NCBI RefSeq assembly: GCF_001957125.1
Contig: NZ_MPHJ01000003.1
Span: 248,001 to 312,000, forward strand
DNA from: Shewanella sp. UCD-KL12
Lineage (GTDB): Bacteria; Pseudomonadota; Gammaproteobacteria; Enterobacterales; Shewanellaceae
Direction: 5' to 3'
DNA: 64,000 nt
Positions 17,084 to 26,232 of this stretch are shown in pieces; position 1 is the stretch's first letter, and each line of letters starts with the position of its first letter. The notes under the pieces were generated by a model that saw only the letters and a program-made list of their open reading frames with translations, made no database searches and was not told where the DNA came from. The position numbers were made by a program, and so were the translations under genes.

Positions 17084-18190
17084 ATGAAAAGTCTTGCCCG
17101 TGCAATCCTTCCATCTAATTTTAAAACCGTGATCAGACACAATATGGCGAAATTTGATTTAGCCATGAGTCGATGTTTTAGCAATAAGTTTTTACGCGCT
17201 AGAGCTTCTTGGTTCTACAGCTGTTTTAATAGCCAATTTGGCCGAGAACAACGAGCGGTATTAGCGGGTCGCAATGCCTATGATCAGCAGCAAGGCATCG
17301 GGCAACAGTCAAGCGCGCTTTTAAGGCGTAATACCCACAGGATAGAGAAGGGGTTGAGTATGTCGCCTCGTCGTGCGGTTTTCGCTCAAGATTATATTGT
17401 TGAAACGGTTGCTTGCTTTAACCAGTGCATTGAATGCGAGCAGCTATGTACAGATGAGTTAAACTGGGCGCATGATGTCTTACATCATTACTTCGAGACG
17501 GTTGAGCAAACAGTGATAGTGACTCAAGCCCAATTAAGTTTTGAAGCTGCCAAGTCGAAGTACTCAGCGAGGTTCGGGGACGCAGATAGTGGCTCGGATG
17601 TGACTGAAGCAATTAAAATACCATATCAAAAGCATGAGTTACAAAGCAGTGAGGTTACTGCAGAGCAATTTCATGGCCTTTGCCAGCAACGACGCTCAGT
17701 TCGCTGGTTTACCTCTGAGTCAGTACCTGACAAACTGCTTAATCAGGCAATAGAGACAGCTTCATTAGCGCCCAGTGCGTGTAACCGCCAGCCGTTTCAG
17801 TTTTACGTCGCTAATGAACAAAGTATGGCGACTAAAGTGGCTAAACTGGCCGGAGGCACTGTGGGATTTGCTGATAATATTCCTTGTACCTTAGTGGTTG
17901 TGGGGGACTTAAGCGCTTATGCCTTAGAGCGAGATCGTCATGTGATCTATTTAGATGGTGCCCTTGCATCAATGCAGTTGATGCTGGCCCTAGAGACCTT
18001 AGGTTTAAGCACTTGCCCCATTAATTGGCCAGATATTGAGGTACCTGAGCAGAAAATGGCTAAACTGCTTAAACTTGAGGCGCATCAAAGGCCCGTTATG
18101 CTTATCGCCGTTGGCTACGCCAAAGACAGTGGTATGATCCCTTACTCACAGAAAAAAACGGTAACCGTTTTGCGCAAAGATATTGAGTAA
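17084..18190 (+). CDS. Nitroreductase-family flavoprotein of a polysaccharide locus
   Basis: About 368 residues from ATG 17084 (MKSLARAILP); a GTG at 17015 would add 23 residues. The C-terminal ~170 residues form a nitroreductase fold: QQRRSVRWFTSESVPDKLLNQAIETASLAPSACNRQPF gives the FMN-contacting Arg/Ser and the classic PSA.N.QP motif, and later LALETLGLSTCPINWP and PVMLIAVGYAK match the FMN-binding end. The N-terminal ~190 residues are a helical, basic extension containing RRNTHRIEKGLSM, also seen in nitroreductase-like proteins of polysaccharide clusters, whose role is unknown to me. It is convergent with the GT2 gene at 18204 with only 13 bases between stops. A redox or sugar-modifying role is inferred from context only. 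Confidence 0.75.
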   Translation: MKSLARAILPSNFKTVIRHNMAKFDLAMSRCFSNKFLRARASWFYSCFNSQFGREQRAVLAGRNAYDQQQGIGQQSSALLRRNTHRIEKGLSMSPRRAVFAQDYIVETVACFNQCIECEQLCTDELNWAHDVLHHYFETVEQTVIVTQAQLSFEAAKSKYSARFGDADSGSDVTEAIKIPYQKHELQSSEVTAEQFHGLCQQRRSVRWFTSESVPDKLLNQAIETASLAPSACNRQPFQFYVANEQSMATKVAKLAGGTVGFADNIPCTLVVVGDLSAYALERDRHVIYLDGALASMQLMLALETLGLSTCPINWPDIEVPEQKMAKLLKLEAHQRPVMLIAVGYAKDSGMIPYSQKKTVTVLRKDIE

Positions 18191-18203
18191 AAGCCCGTGT
18201 AGA

Positions 18204-19085
18204 TTAATTTTTTCTGTATATCTTCTGATGCAGTCGACGTACGAATTTGAAATTTGATGAGAGAAAGTACCTTAGTTTACTTTTCATATGTCCAGAACCT
18301 AGCTGTTTTAAAACTTCTAAGATTGTTAATGGCTTTCTTAGTCTTCTTATTTGCATAAACCTTTGATTTGCTAGATTGGCTTTGGTCATTAGGTGTTTAT
18401 GTTTGTTGTTAAACTGGGTATAACCGACGGTGCCATTTGAGCTGTGGATCATGCGTTCTGACGAGCCATTGTCGTTGATAATATAGCTGGGGATATTTAT
18501 ACGACGAGCTTCACCATATTCAATAATCAGTCGGGTCCAGAGGTCATAGTCCTGACATGAAACAAAGCTAGTATCAAAACCACCTATCGCGAGCACACGT
18601 TCGCGTTTAACTAAGATCTGATTAGTCGCTTCATTGTAACTGAGCTGCTGTTCTAGATTGATGGTGCAGTCGATACTGTCAATGATACGCTGGCGCTTGC
18701 CAAAGTCCCAAATACAACTGCTACAAATAAAAGCATAGTCATCACTGTAACCATTAACTAGTGAGGAAATTCTATTTGGTAGGAAGAGGTCATCATCATC
18801 TAAGCCTGTCACAAATTCACCAGATGCATGTGTTATTGCCCAGTTTCTTGCGGCGCAAGCCCCTAGACTTTCTTCAAATCGAAACACCTTAACATTTTGA
18901 TGCTGCTGTGCGAGCTTCTCGAGCCACGCTTGGGTACCATCTGACGAACCGTCGTCAACTATGACGAGCTCTATATTGGGATAGTCTTGTGAGAATACTG
19001 AATTAATAGCGACTTCAAGTAATTCTTTACGGTTTTTGGTTGGCATATAGACGCTAACCAAAGGTTGTGTTGTTACTGTATTCAC
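18204..19085 (-). CDS. Family 2 glycosyltransferase
   Basis: 293 residues. A GT-A fold starts at once: VSVYMPTKNRKELLEVAINSVFSQ, then IELVIVDDGSSDGT, and GLDDDDLFLPNR provides the DXD metal and nucleotide-sugar site at about residue 95. FDTSFVSCQDYDLWTRL is the acceptor-side ED-type motif. The C-terminal 60 residues are strongly basic, suggesting peripheral membrane contact. It begins with GTG overlapping the stop of the pyruvyl transferase gene by four bases, so the two are coupled. Donor and acceptor cannot be predicted; it probably adds one sugar of the repeat unit. Confidence 0.88.
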   Translation of the reverse strand: MNTVTTQPLVSVYMPTKNRKELLEVAINSVFSQDYPNIELVIVDDGSSDGTQAWLEKLAQQHQNVKVFRFEESLGACAARNWAITHASGEFVTGLDDDDLFLPNRISSLVNGYSDDYAFICSSCIWDFGKRQRIIDSIDCTINLEQQLSYNEATNQILVKRERVLAIGGFDTSFVSCQDYDLWTRLIIEYGEARRINIPSYIINDNGSSERMIHSSNGTVGYTQFNNKHKHLMTKANLANQRFMQIRRLRKPLTILEVLKQLGSGHMKSKLRYFLSSNFKFVRRLHQKIYRKN

Positions 19086-20236
19086 AGAGTTGAGTCTTCT
19101 AGTTGGATTAAGTCTTCAATTTTTGCCCACATCTGTTCAACTTTCTGCTTATGGTCTTGGCCTTTATCGCTTAATACTTTAGCCGTGTCATAGTAAAACT
19201 GTTCATCATTGAGAAGCTTAGTTAAGTGTTCAGCTGCAGTGTCTTTATCTTGGCTTTTGTATAGCTGAGCCTGTGCATTATAGTCGCTAAGCAGGTGGCG
19301 ATACTTATGGCTCCAGCCAGTCGCTATTATAGGGATCCCATTCGATAGGGCGCTTACTAAGCCATGAAATCTAGAGCTGATGACTACTTTTGCACTGGCG
19401 ATGACGGATTTTAATTCGGTGGCAGATTCAATATATAAGCACTGCACAGGCTGGCTTATCTTGGCCTGAATACTCTCAATTAAGGCGCTATCTCTGTGGC
19501 CATCGTGACTTAGTAGTACTACTTTATCGGTAATTGATAAAGCGGTGTCGACCTGATTGACGATAAACTCTAAATAATGAGATTGCTCAGTCTTATCGCC
19601 CTTAGTGAGCATTTTATTATTCGGAATAACACATACATAGTCTCTGTAGGCGAGACTAGTTTTATAGACTTCTGTTGTGACTAATGGCGTAAAATCCGGA
19701 GACAAGAACACATTGCCTTTGTCCGTTTTGTTAATCAGATAGGAATAAGAGTCTGGATCTCTGGCGAATATTAGATCTACCTTACTACAGATATCTTTAA
19801 CCAATTGCCCATGGCCAGTCAGCTCAAAAGGACCGAAAGCTTGTGGAAAGAGGACTATTTTTTTGCCCTGTTTGTGCCATTTCTCAACATTCTTAGCCAG
19901 ACGCTGCGTGTTTTTTAGTCCCCATTGATCGCCATAGGCAAAACCGGATGCGTCGAAAACTATATCAACCTGTGATTCATTGAGTAGTCCAAAGAAGCGC
20001 CTAAATTTCCATGGCAACATTGCTAAAGGTTGAGCAAAGTTAAAACCAAAACGATCAATATACGACTTTTGCCACAACTGATATTGAGCGCGGTAATGAT
20101 AGTCATTCTTAGGCGTCATACACCAGCGAATAGCGTGTTGTTGCATATATTGCTTGATAGCTATTAGCATCAGCTCCGCGCCCTTATTGGGAAAACCAAT
20201 GCCGCAGATTTCAATTGTTGTTGGTTGTTTTTTCAT
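19082..20236 (-). CDS. Polysaccharide pyruvyl transferase family protein
   Basis: 384 residues. It matches the WcaK/CsaB/AmsJ pattern: TIEICGIGFPNKGAELMLIAI at the N-terminus (residues 6-26), DIVFDASGFAYGDQWG, KKIVLFPQAFGPF, then RDPDSYSYL and, near the C-terminus, VVISSRFHGLVSALSNGIPIIATGWSHKY, the conserved His-Gly donor-binding region. These enzymes put a pyruvate ketal from phosphoenolpyruvate on a sugar, adding negative charge. It lies between two GT2 genes on the same strand, with a four-base overlap downstream and a 34-base gap upstream. Pyruvylation of this cell's polysaccharide is therefore likely. Confidence 0.85.
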   Translation of the reverse strand: MKKQPTTIEICGIGFPNKGAELMLIAIKQYMQQHAIRWCMTPKNDYHYRAQYQLWQKSYIDRFGFNFAQPLAMLPWKFRRFFGLLNESQVDIVFDASGFAYGDQWGLKNTQRLAKNVEKWHKQGKKIVLFPQAFGPFELTGHGQLVKDICSKVDLIFARDPDSYSYLINKTDKGNVFLSPDFTPLVTTEVYKTSLAYRDYVCVIPNNKMLTKGDKTEQSHYLEFIVNQVDTALSITDKVVLLSHDGHRDSALIESIQAKISQPVQCLYIESATELKSVIASAKVVISSRFHGLVSALSNGIPIIATGWSHKYRHLLSDYNAQAQLYKSQDKDTAAEHLTKLLNDEQFYYDTAKVLSDKGQDHKQKVEQMWAKIEDLIQLEDSTL

Positions 20237-20270
20237 TACTCATTAACTCATTGTTTGTCAGGGAAGCTGC

Positions 20271-21128
20271 TCAAGTTCGACTAGACTCGTCACGTTCCCA
20301 TACAGGTATGTTTCCGGTTATCAATTGCCATTTGGCGCGTAGTAACACTATCAATTTAATGCTGCTAAAAATGGTTAGCGACAGTAAGCCAGGTTTATTA
20401 CTATCACCATGATTGATTAAAGGTACTGAAGATTGATCTTTTAGATATGCAATTTTTGCGAGTTGTAGGTTGCCGATTTTTACCCGAGTGAGTGCTTTTA
20501 AGAGACTAGTTACATTCAATGGACAGACAAACTCAAACTGACATTCATCTACAACCAGTTTTTCTGATTGAATAAATTGACGCCTGATGTAGTCGTCATC
20601 AGCAATAATCTTAGGTAACTTTCCTAATCGCGCAATTGCTTCAGAAGATAGTGCAATTACATTGGAGATGCGTAGGAAACGGTTGTAGTTTGATTGAGAG
20701 GCTACTCGGTAGTAGTGACTTACCCAAAAGTTACTGCGTTGATAGTTAAAGGCCACTTTAGGCGAAGCGACCAATGCATTATTTTGCAGCATCTTACTGT
20801 GTAGCGTGTGAAGGTCTTTACCGCTAATCAAGATATCGGCATCTAACAACACTCTAGCTTGATAGCTTGAGTGTTCAATGCCTAAATTGATGGCATTTGT
20901 TTTAGATGCTACTGGGGTATCTATGATTGTCAGTACAACTTCACGTGTTTCTAATCGTGATCTGTTATCAATTTTATAGTTTTCAACTACCTCTACTGTA
21001 TTGTCATAGCAAGCATTAGTAACGACTAAGATCTCGGAGTTACAGATAAATTCATCGAATAGAATAGATTCAAGTGTTGGTATTATAACTTTAGATTCGT
21101 TGTACGCGGGGATGATGATACTGAACAT
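20271..21128 (-). CDS. Family 2 glycosyltransferase
   Basis: 285 residues. GT-A signature: FSIIIPAYNESKVIIPTLESI at residues 2-22, EILVVTNACYDNT, and the DXD-like ARVLLDADILI at about residue 95. A conserved second acid motif is replaced by IIADDDYIRRQFI. The last 50 residues contain a hydrophobic helix (LTIFSSIKLIVLLRA), so the enzyme is probably membrane attached. It is the first gene of the minus-strand trio (GT2, pyruvyl transferase, GT2) and its promoter lies in the divergent region at 21129-21641. Confidence 0.85.
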   Translation of the reverse strand: MFSIIIPAYNESKVIIPTLESILFDEFICNSEILVVTNACYDNTVEVVENYKIDNRSRLETREVVLTIIDTPVASKTNAINLGIEHSSYQARVLLDADILISGKDLHTLHSKMLQNNALVASPKVAFNYQRSNFWVSHYYRVASQSNYNRFLRISNVIALSSEAIARLGKLPKIIADDDYIRRQFIQSEKLVVDECQFEFVCPLNVTSLLKALTRVKIGNLQLAKIAYLKDQSSVPLINHGDSNKPGLLSLTIFSSIKLIVLLRAKWQLITGNIPVWERDESSRT

Positions 21129-21641
21129 TTTGATTTACCGAGAATGCTAATCAACCTTTCGATAGCTGCATAGATGGAGGCCAATATTTCTGAGGCATAG
21201 ACTAACAGGTTTACTGTTTCATTAGAATTTCTTTTGTTGAGTAGTTTGATATTGTAGCTTTAAAACCTTGCTGTGAATCTTTTCAAAAATTGCTTTCTAT
21301 AAAAACCTTCACCTAATTGTAACCGATGTAAAAACTTGACGGTGCTATATATGCGAGTGTCAAGTTGGGCGGGTGTGTATACACTTGTTTTTGTTGGTTT
21401 CCTCTCATTTCTCACAAAATCTGTCGATAAAATATGAGTGAATTTGTTATGGATGTGTATTTTTGCGATTAATGCTTATACAAAAATAACCATGAAATGC
21501 CTTTTTAGCTAGAAATAGCTGTTTTACTCGCCTTTTACCTATAGGGGTGGTGGTTAAGTTTGGGGGTTTACATTACAATGTCGTGTTTATTTTTGCGCTC
21601 TGGTGCACTTTCAATATCGAGAGATAGGTACAGTAGTCAGT
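21129..21641. promoter_or_regulatory. Divergent control region of the polysaccharide locus
   Basis: About 510 bases without a gene separate the minus-strand trio from the long + strand operon. It contains an inverted repeat AACTTGAC (21333-21340) and GTCAAGTT (21359-21366) with an 18-base AT-rich spacer, and the palindrome GTGTATACAC at 21375-21384, just downstream. These could be operators. No convincing JUMPstart/ops element was found. Exact promoters were not resolved. Confidence 0.5.
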
Positions 21642-22124
21642 ATGTCCGAAAAAGTAATTTTGGTGATTTATGGTCGTGGCGGTCATCAAGAGCAAATGCG
21701 CCGTTTATTGATCCAGCTAAGGAAAGCTTCTCCTGATATGAAGTTTGTCTCGATTGCAGATGTGCCCGATAAGTTAGGTTCGCTAAAGCATTTAGAGTGC
21801 CCTGAACCGAGAGATAAGTTTGCTAAGTGGGGCTCTCCTTTTAAACTTTGTTATGCGGCTAGCGTGAGTTTAGTTCAATGCTTTCGTTTGACTAAACAGT
21901 TTAATATATCGGGTATTGTATCAACGGGACCAGGTATGGCCGTTTTACCCTCAATTTTCTTCAGACTGTTAGGCAAACATGTTGTTTATATTGAGTCTTG
22001 GTCGAGGTTCTTTACAGGGTCGTTGACTGGACACGTAATGTACAGAGTGTCTCACAGCTTTTATGTACAAAATCGTAGTATGAGTAAAGTATTCCCGAAA
22101 GCTGAATATGCAGGGCGGTTATGA
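21642..22124 (+). CDS. Alg14/PssD-type glycosyltransferase membrane subunit
   Basis: 160 residues from ATG 21642; an upstream GTG at 21603 is in frame but adds non-conserved residues. The start KVILVIYGRGGHQEQMRRLL matches the Alg14/PssD/CpsF pattern GGH.EM. GIVSTGPGMAVLPSIFFRLLGKHVVYIES contains the membrane-associating helix and the Glu-Ser end. In this family the subunit anchors the catalytic Alg13-type partner, which is encoded next with a four-base overlap. The pair makes one split GT enzyme, often a glucuronosyl- or glucosyltransferase acting early in repeat-unit assembly. It is the first gene of the operon. Confidence 0.85.
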   Translation: MSEKVILVIYGRGGHQEQMRRLLIQLRKASPDMKFVSIADVPDKLGSLKHLECPEPRDKFAKWGSPFKLCYAASVSLVQCFRLTKQFNISGIVSTGPGMAVLPSIFFRLLGKHVVYIESWSRFFTGSLTGHVMYRVSHSFYVQNRSMSKVFPKAEYAGRL

Positions 22125-22573
22125 ATATTTTTGTTACTGTTGGCCATACTCGCTTTGACTCTCTTTTTAAGCAGATTGATGAAATAAGTCGCACTGAATG
22201 GCATTTTGTCTCTCAGATGTCAGACGGTAGCTATATTCCAAAAACGGGTGAGCACTTTAGCTACTCTTCAAATATTCAAACTCATTATGAAAACGCTGAT
22301 GTGGTGATTACTCATGCCGGCGCCGGTAGTGTTTTTACTTTATTAGAGATGGGTAAACCAACCATAGTGATAGCCAATATTGATAGGGTAGATACTCATC
22401 AAGAAGATCTATTACGATTTGTCGAAACTAGTGAGTTTGCACAAGTTTGCCGAAATTTATCGACACTAGAGGCGTTGCTGAATAATGTGTCGAAATTTGA
22501 AGCCAAACCTTACTGCAGTGAGCCATTTTTTGCTGCAAATGAAATTGCAGAAAGATTAAAACTGATTGATTAA
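22121..22573 (+). CDS. Alg13/PssE-type glycosyltransferase catalytic subunit
   Basis: 150 residues equal to the C-terminal half of a GT28 enzyme: MNIFVTVGHTRFDSLFKQID at the N-terminus, DVVITHAGAGSVFTLLEMGKPTIVIAN as the UDP-sugar binding motif (HAGAGS), and DTHQEDLLRFVE following. It needs the preceding Alg14-like protein to be active and membrane bound. The four-base overlap (ATGA) of the genes fits a one-to-one complex. Because ugd is in the same operon, UDP-glucuronate is a reasonable donor, but this is inference. Confidence 0.87.
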   Translation: MNIFVTVGHTRFDSLFKQIDEISRTEWHFVSQMSDGSYIPKTGEHFSYSSNIQTHYENADVVITHAGAGSVFTLLEMGKPTIVIANIDRVDTHQEDLLRFVETSEFAQVCRNLSTLEALLNNVSKFEAKPYCSEPFFAANEIAERLKLID

Positions 22574-22618
22574 AGCTATATTTAATTTTTAGCTATATTA
22601 ATAACTTAGGTAATATTG

Positions 22619-23572
22619 ATGTCTAGTGAAATTGAACAACTGAATTCAAATACAGAAGTGGTCTCTTTTAGAGCTATGTTTGCCATGTTGTGGCGTACTA
22701 AATGGTTCATCATAATTTTTACAGCCTTAGTTTCAATGATCACAGTTAACTATGCTCTGAGTTTACCTAATGTGTACAGGGCGTCCGCAATCTATTTACC
22801 CAAAAGTGCAGACGATGCTGGCGGACTCTCTCAAATCGCTGGTCAATTTGGCGGATTAGCCAGTATGGCTGGCATTAACTTAGGCGGGGGCGGAGCAGAT
22901 AAAACAGCTGCTGCGTTGGAGTTTATGCGCTCTCGAGCTTTCTTGCAGGCATTTATCGAGAAGCGTGACTTATATGTACCGCTATTGGCGGCTGAAAGCT
23001 GGGACCCTGTGAGTAGAAAGTTAAATATCATACCTGAACTGTATGATGAAGCTAATCAAAAGTGGGTACGAGGAGCGCCTCCAGGTTTCAATGTTGTTCC
23101 CACCGCTTGGGAAGCCTATGCAGCATTAAGCAGCATGATCACTGTGACGGAACAATCTAAGAAAGGTTTTATTAAGATTGATCTTGAGTATTACTCGCCT
23201 GAACTTGCGGCTTTATGGCTTGGTTGGTTAGTAGAAGATCTGAATGCTTACTGGAAAGAAAGAGAGCATGAACAGACTCAAAAAAGCATCGCATTTCTAA
23301 CAAAGCAGGCTGAAAATGCTCAACTTTCTGAGCTAAGAACAGTGTTTTACCAACTTATCGCCGAGCAAACAAAGACTACAATTCTTAATGAAGTGAGTGA
23401 TGAAGTTTTATTTGAGACCATTGCTCCTATTGTTGTACCTGAACAGAAGAGTGCACCTTCTAGAGCCTTGTTATGCATAATCGGTTTCGTACTAGGTTTT
23501 GTATTGTCCTGTATTCTAGGGTTATTTTATTGCGCTATTCGACCTGTTTTAGTTTTCAAGTCTCATGATTAA
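22619..23572 (+). CDS. wzz: Wzz-type polysaccharide chain-length regulator, first copy
   Basis: 317 residues from ATG 22619. Transmembrane helix 1 is at WFIIIFTALVSMITVNYAL (about 30-48) and helix 2 at ALLCIIGFVLGFVLSCILGLF (about 285-305). Between them is a periplasmic region with a Gly-rich stretch GGLSQIAGQFGGLASMAGI, typical of the base of Wzz/PCP-1 proteins, and a coiled-coil stalk. No cytoplasmic kinase domain is present, so it is an O-antigen or Wzy-dependent capsule type co-polymerase. Its neighbours (Wzy directly downstream) agree. A shorter frame start TTG at 22616 is ignored. Confidence 0.85.
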   Translation: MSSEIEQLNSNTEVVSFRAMFAMLWRTKWFIIIFTALVSMITVNYALSLPNVYRASAIYLPKSADDAGGLSQIAGQFGGLASMAGINLGGGGADKTAAALEFMRSRAFLQAFIEKRDLYVPLLAAESWDPVSRKLNIIPELYDEANQKWVRGAPPGFNVVPTAWEAYAALSSMITVTEQSKKGFIKIDLEYYSPELAALWLGWLVEDLNAYWKEREHEQTQKSIAFLTKQAENAQLSELRTVFYQLIAEQTKTTILNEVSDEVLFETIAPIVVPEQKSAPSRALLCIIGFVLGFVLSCILGLFYCAIRPVLVFKSHD

Positions 23573-23593
23573 TCGTTAGTTGCAGAATACAAA

Positions 23594-24934
23594 ATGCAAA
23601 GTGAGCTGATTAAAGCGCGAAATGATAAGTTTATTGTTCTGCTACATCACGTAGTGATGTGGTTGATGGCGGGGTACCTGCTATCGGATATGATTTCTGG
23701 CTTTTCTTTAATGACATTTGGCTTAGATCTGAAGTTTTCTCTGATCTATAAAACGCCTCTGTTTGGCATATTGTTGTTATTAATTGGCCGCTATCGATTT
23801 AAGCTGATGTTGGCAATTCTCGGAGTGATCGTTGTCTTGATGATCGCACCTGTTTTGTCATATATAAAAGTGTTAAACCCCGGAATGTTTTTTTTCGATT
23901 TCGGTTATGTGATCAAGCTACTGATGCCTATCACGATTTTTATCTACTTTTATATTATGAGCATAGAGTCAGCAGAATGGTCTTACCGTTGGGCGCAAAG
24001 AATCCTTTGGGTTTGTTTTTTCTCCTTGTGCTTGAACTTCCTATTTGCTGGTATGGGCATGGGACAAATAACATATAGCACAGGTGGAGGAAACTCTGCA
24101 GGCTCAACTGGCTTTATTTATGCGGGCAACGAGCTAGGTGCGGCTTTCCTTGTTGTTTTTGGTTACGCCCTGCATAAGGTGTGGAATGATAGACCACGTT
24201 TTGTGTATTTAATGCTATCTGCTTTAACTGTTATTTGTGGACTCATTGTCGCGACTAAAACGACCATGTTAGCGGCTATTATTTTAGTCTTTATGGTTCC
24301 AATAGTTAATGAAAGACAAAACCTGTATCGCTTTACTAAATTTAAAGCAAAGCTAATTATCCCTCTGGTGGTGGTACTAGTAGCACTGTTTATTAGTGTG
24401 CTAGAGATCCTTGACTCTATTGGCCTACTTGGACGCTTTCAATTTCTTTATGGAAAGTTTGGGATTATGGGGATTATCTGGTCAAGCAGGGATGTGTTTA
24501 TCAAGGAATTGATGCACATATATATGTACCAGAGCACAGTTATTGAACAACTTTTCGGGCAAGGTATAGGCATCGGCTTAAAGCATTCTGGTGGTAAGGG
24601 ATCTGCAGAGGTTGATTTCGTTGACCTATTAATTTGGTTTGGTTTTATTGGCTTATCCATCTGTTTAGCTTTCTATTCATTTTTGCTTGGGTTAGCTGGA
24701 AAGCTAACACTGCGAGTAAATAGTGTGCATGCTCCGGGCATATTTTTGGTAAATGGCTTGCTGTTTATGTTATCAGGCTTTAGTGGACACATTTGGATTT
24801 CAGGTACTTTAGGTATTGCAGTTGGCGTGATTAATAGCTTGCTGTGGTATGAAAAAATGGATTTTATTAAGAAGAATGCGAGCAACAAAAAGGTGCAATC
24901 TGAAGGCCAAGGCCCGCACAATTGTCAGTTATGA
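23594..24934 (+). CDS. wzy: Wzy-type O-antigen/capsule polymerase
   Basis: 446 residues with about 11-12 hydrophobic helices and little sequence conservation, as usual for Wzy. A large loop around residues 300-350 (QSTVIEQLFGQGIGIGLKHSGGKGSAEVDFVDLL) is the kind of periplasmic loop that binds lipid-linked repeat units, and the E.DF.DLL-type ending is common among polymerases. It joins repeat units at the periplasmic face under control of the Wzz gene upstream (21 bases away). It might instead be an O-antigen ligase, but a nearby flippase and Wzz favour polymerase. Confidence 0.72.
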   Translation: MQSELIKARNDKFIVLLHHVVMWLMAGYLLSDMISGFSLMTFGLDLKFSLIYKTPLFGILLLLIGRYRFKLMLAILGVIVVLMIAPVLSYIKVLNPGMFFFDFGYVIKLLMPITIFIYFYIMSIESAEWSYRWAQRILWVCFFSLCLNFLFAGMGMGQITYSTGGGNSAGSTGFIYAGNELGAAFLVVFGYALHKVWNDRPRFVYLMLSALTVICGLIVATKTTMLAAIILVFMVPIVNERQNLYRFTKFKAKLIIPLVVVLVALFISVLEILDSIGLLGRFQFLYGKFGIMGIIWSSRDVFIKELMHIYMYQSTVIEQLFGQGIGIGLKHSGGKGSAEVDFVDLLIWFGFIGLSICLAFYSFLLGLAGKLTLRVNSVHAPGIFLVNGLLFMLSGFSGHIWISGTLGIAVGVINSLLWYEKMDFIKKNASNKKVQSEGQGPHNCQL

Positions 24935-24958
24935 TTTTAAGATATAAAGAGAAGTGTA

Positions 24959-26230
24959 ATGTTTAAACAATCTAAAATAGCGATTATTGGCCTTGGATAT
25001 GTGGGCTTACCTTTAGCGGTAGAGTTTGGCAAAAGCTTTCCGACTATTGGTTTTGATATTAACGAAGCGCGTGTTGCTGAACTAAAGTCTGGGACTGACA
25101 GTACTTTAGAAGTTGAAAGTGAAGAGCTGTTAGAAGCTGAATGTTTAACTTTCACTTGCGATTTACAAGATATTCAAGATTACAATATTTACATTGTGAC
25201 AGTACCAACTCCGATAGATGACAACAATGCGCCTGATTTAACACCGCTTGTTAAAGCATCTGAAGCACTTGGTCAGGTCATTAATAAGGGTGATACTGTT
25301 ATTTATGAATCAACGGTATACCCTGGAGCGACTGAAGAAGTCTGCATTCCGATTATCGAAAAAGTATCGGGTCTTAAGTTTAATGTGGATTTTTTCGCAG
25401 GTTACAGCCCTGAGCGTATTAACCCTGGTGATAAAGTTAATCGCTTAACTACCATTATGAAGATTACTTCCGGTTCAACTCCTGAGATTGCTGAGTTTGT
25501 TGACCAGCTTTATTCATCGATTATTACAGCTGGTACTCACAAAGCTTCGTCAATAAAAGTAGCTGAAGCGGCAAAAGTGATTGAGAATACTCAACGTGAT
25601 CTTAATATTGCGATCATCAACGAATTTGCCAAAATTTTCAATCGACTCGATATCGATACTGAAGAGGTATTGAAGGCGGCAGGGACAAAATGGAACTTCC
25701 TACATTTTAAGCCTGGATTAGTTGGCGGCCACTGTATCAGTGTTGACCCATATTATTTGACTCACAAAGCAAAGGAAGTTGGTTACATCCCTGAAGTGAT
25801 TCTAGCTGGCCGTCGTATCAATGATGGTATGGGCGCGTATGTTTCTACGCAGATGGTGAAGAAGCTTTCTAGTAAAAAGATCCACATTGATGAAGCAAAG
25901 GTTTTAGTACTTGGGTTTACCTTTAAAGGCGATTGCCCTGATGTGCGTAACACCAAAATCATTGATGTTGTGAACGAACTTAAGAGCTTCAATATTTCCG
26001 TTGATGTTTATGATGGCTGGGCTGATCCTGCTGAAGTTAAGCATGAATATGGCCTGTCATTGATCTCTGAACTTAAGCAAAATGAGTACGACGGTATTGT
26101 CATTGCTGTTGACCATAGTGAATTTAAAGAGATGGGTATTGAAAAAGTACGTGCGCTAGGTAAAGACAAGCACGTGGTTTATGACGTTAAGTATGTTTTT
26201 GAAACATCTGATTCAGATTTGAGGTTGTAA
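24959..26230 (+). CDS. tviB: UDP-N-acetylglucosamine 6-dehydrogenase, TviB family
   Basis: 423 residues. The Rossmann start [20 protein letters not shown] (6-25), [28 protein letters not shown], the helix [19 protein letters not shown] and the catalytic segment [14 protein letters not shown] with the nucleophilic Cys follow the TviB/WbpO pattern closely, including the C-terminal YDVKYVF and final acidic DLRL. The enzyme oxidises UDP-GlcNAc (or UDP-GalNAc) at C6 with two NAD+ to the uronic acid. It stands first in a tviB-wbpB-wbpD-wbpE set that makes UDP-2,3-diacetamido-2,3-dideoxy-glucuronic acid, which favours UDP-GlcNAc as substrate. The next gene starts two bases downstream. Confidence 0.9.
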   Translation: MFKQSKIAIIGLGYVGLPLAVEFGKSFPTIGFDINEARVAELKSGTDSTLEVESEELLEAECLTFTCDLQDIQDYNIYIVTVPTPIDDNNAPDLTPLVKASEALGQVINKGDTVIYESTVYPGATEEVCIPIIEKVSGLKFNVDFFAGYSPERINPGDKVNRLTTIMKITSGSTPEIAEFVDQLYSSIITAGTHKASSIKVAEAAKVIENTQRDLNIAIINEFAKIFNRLDIDTEEVLKAAGTKWNFLHFKPGLVGGHCISVDPYYLTHKAKEVGYIPEVILAGRRINDGMGAYVSTQMVKKLSSKKIHIDEAKVLVLGFTFKGDCPDVRNTKIIDVVNELKSFNISVDVYDGWADPAEVKHEYGLSLISELKQNEYDGIVIAVDHSEFKEMGIEKVRALGKDKHVVYDVKYVFETSDSDLRL

Positions 26231-26232
26231 TA

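Noticed and set aside
21541..21575. JUMPstart/ops element before the long polysaccharide operon
   Set aside because: A G-rich stretch is present, but it does not contain GGCGGTAGC or a close match.
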